Shown here: positions 12,402 to 12,457 of the stretch, in pieces
Position numbering within the stretch: position 1 is the first letter of the stretch
Layout of the letters: each line of letters opens with the position of its first letter
From: JBNNGK01 sp050268245
Lineage (GTDB): Bacteria > Pseudomonadota > Gammaproteobacteria > Enterobacterales > Enterobacteriaceae
DNA: 12,457 nt
NCBI RefSeq assembly: GCF_050268245.1
Contig: NZ_JBNNGK010000034.1
Coordinates: 1 to 12,457, forward strand
Direction: 5' to 3'
The notes under the pieces: generated by a model
Databases searched by the model: none
What the model was told of the DNA's origin: nothing
What the model saw: only the letters and a program-made list of their open reading frames with translations
Made by a program: the position numbers and the translations under genes

Positions 12402-12457
12402 CAGTAAAGCTTTCAGCTTTGAGCCAGTTATAAAAACCCCTTTTGATTTGTTAAAAC

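Noticed and set aside
1..12457. CRISPR array, tRNA or rRNA genes
   Set aside because: No regularly spaced repeats, no cloverleaf-like segment with the conserved TTCGANTC arm and no ribosomal RNA sequence were seen on either strand.

Overview
The window looks like chromosomal DNA of an enterobacterium of the Serratia/Yersinia type. The core genes (yfeZ-yfeY-yfeX, cysP-cysT-cysW-cysA-cysM) are collinear with and very close to the E. coli proteins, but the gene order differs from my memory of E. coli K-12, where ucpA, murRQP and yfeW lie between yfeX and cysP. The genus is inferred; no rRNA or other marker is present.

Region 1 (1-2150) is an AT-rich accessory patch. It opens with the last 93 bases of an IS3-family insertion sequence. 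Next comes a decayed array of type VI secretion (T6SS) cassettes: a 5'-truncated putative membrane-active effector, a small two-helix putative immunity protein, an intact orphan hcp, a second paralogous immunity gene that has lost all but the tail of its effector, a frameshifted hcp copy fused to a foreign tail, and a third small membrane protein. Further on are a minus-strand trace that looks like an Hcp C-terminus and a 20-codon signal-peptide-like fragment. No vgrG, PAAR or structural T6SS gene is present, so any secretion would depend on a machine encoded elsewhere.

Region 2 (2319-4680) is conserved envelope and heme-related core: yfeZ (DUF2919 membrane protein), yfeY (sigma-E type lipoprotein with a plausible sigma-E promoter) and yfeX (DyP-type heme peroxidase with all key residues).

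Region 3 (4990-9919) is the sulfate/thiosulfate assimilation cluster. CysP binds thiosulfate in the periplasm, CysT and CysW form the channel, CysA drives it with ATP, and CysM turns O-acetylserine plus thiosulfate or sulfide into S-sulfocysteine or cysteine. cysP-T-W-A are tightly coupled by overlapping stops and starts. cysM is separated from cysA by about 240 bases that hold a duplicated terminator-like hairpin around a palindromic element. The cysP leader contains two stacked inverted repeats not explained by the known regulator CysB.

Region 4 (9920-12457) has a structured intergenic gap and then an OmpR-family response regulator and sensor kinase pair overlapping by 4 bases, resembling CpxR/CpxA in sequence but with its own short periplasmic domain. 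It ends in a rho-independent terminator followed by a second, bidirectional hairpin that probably serves a convergent gene beyond the window.
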